DNA from: Tardiphaga sp.
Lineage (GTDB): Bacteria > Pseudomonadota > Alphaproteobacteria > Rhizobiales > Xanthobacteraceae
Direction: 5' to 3'
Assembly: GCA_028290765.1 (NCBI GenBank)
Contig: JAQGJF010001098.1
Location: forward strand, 1 to 5,020
Length of the DNA stretch: 5,020 nt
In this document: positions 4,990 through 5,020 of the stretch, one piece after another
How the letters are laid out: each line of letters begins with the position of its first letter
Numbering within the stretch: position 1 is the stretch's first letter
Notes under the pieces: generated by a model
The model's database searches: none
Told to the model about the DNA's origin: nothing
What the model saw: only the letters and a program-made list of their open reading frames with translations
Program-made: the position numbers and the translations under genes

Positions 4990-5020
4990 GCGGGATGATT
5001 TTAAGTCAATCGGCGTCATC
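4990..5020. repeat. Possible left part of a palindromic repeat at the window end
   Basis: After the LysR stop codon, GATGA (4994-4998) and TCATC (5016-5020) are inverted and the pairing could continue beyond the edge, since the left side extends as GCGG. The centre is TTTTAAGTCAATCGGCG. I recall a GCGGGATGATTTTAAGT-type sequence as recurrent in Bradyrhizobium genomes. The element is truncated here and the call is tentative. It could also act as the transcript end of the LysR gene. Confidence 0.4.

Noticed and set aside
1..5020. CRISPR array, tRNA, rRNA, insertion sequence, toxin-antitoxin or defence genes
   Set aside because: I saw no regularly spaced direct repeats, tRNA-like cloverleaf, transposase-like protein or short paired toxin-antitoxin genes. 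The window is ordinary chromosomal sequence apart from the regulatory and repeat elements listed.

Overview
The window is GC-rich, densely coding, and carries six genes: one cut by the left edge and five complete. The organism is most likely an alphaproteobacterium of the Bradyrhizobium / Rhodopseudomonas group. This rests on the gene repertoire, the GC-biased third codon positions, a ROSE-type RNA thermometer in front of an hsp20 gene (a regulatory class first described in Bradyrhizobium), and two intergenic palindromes of a kind I recall as dispersed repeats in these genomes. No database search was possible, so the taxonomy is inference.

Layout, left to right. Positions 1-132 (minus) hold the first 44 codons of an exported alpha/beta-hydrolase. 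Positions 308-787 (minus) encode an Hsp20/IbpA-type small heat-shock protein. This is the best-resolved unit in the window: a sigma-32-like promoter (884-911), a roughly 90-nt 5' leader folding into three hairpins, the last of which masks the Shine-Dalgarno in the ROSE manner, the coding region, and a strong intrinsic terminator (249-279). Positions 986-1933 (plus) encode a lysophospholipase-like (PldB / monoglyceride-lipase type) hydrolase, divergent from hsp20. A long palindrome (1959-2011) separates it from a convergent GNAT acetyltransferase (2030-2470, minus). Divergent from that gene is a LysE/RhtB amino-acid exporter (2538-3176, plus), followed directly by a second, different palindromic repeat (3176-3224). 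The convergent gene beyond is a TauE/SafE-type membrane transporter (3242-3994, minus). A LysR regulator (4090-4989, plus) is divergent from it. The last 31 bases look like the first half of a third palindromic element.

How the genes work together. There is no multi-gene operon; nearly every gene is a single unit in alternating orientation, with palindromes at the convergent ends. Two regulatory relationships can be read from sequence. Temperature control of hsp20 appears to act at both transcription and translation. The LysR regulator probably controls the neighbouring TauE-like transporter through an 8-bp inverted repeat (4049-4069) that contains a T-N11-A core. I found no new defence system, mobile element or CRISPR array; most of the interest is regulatory.
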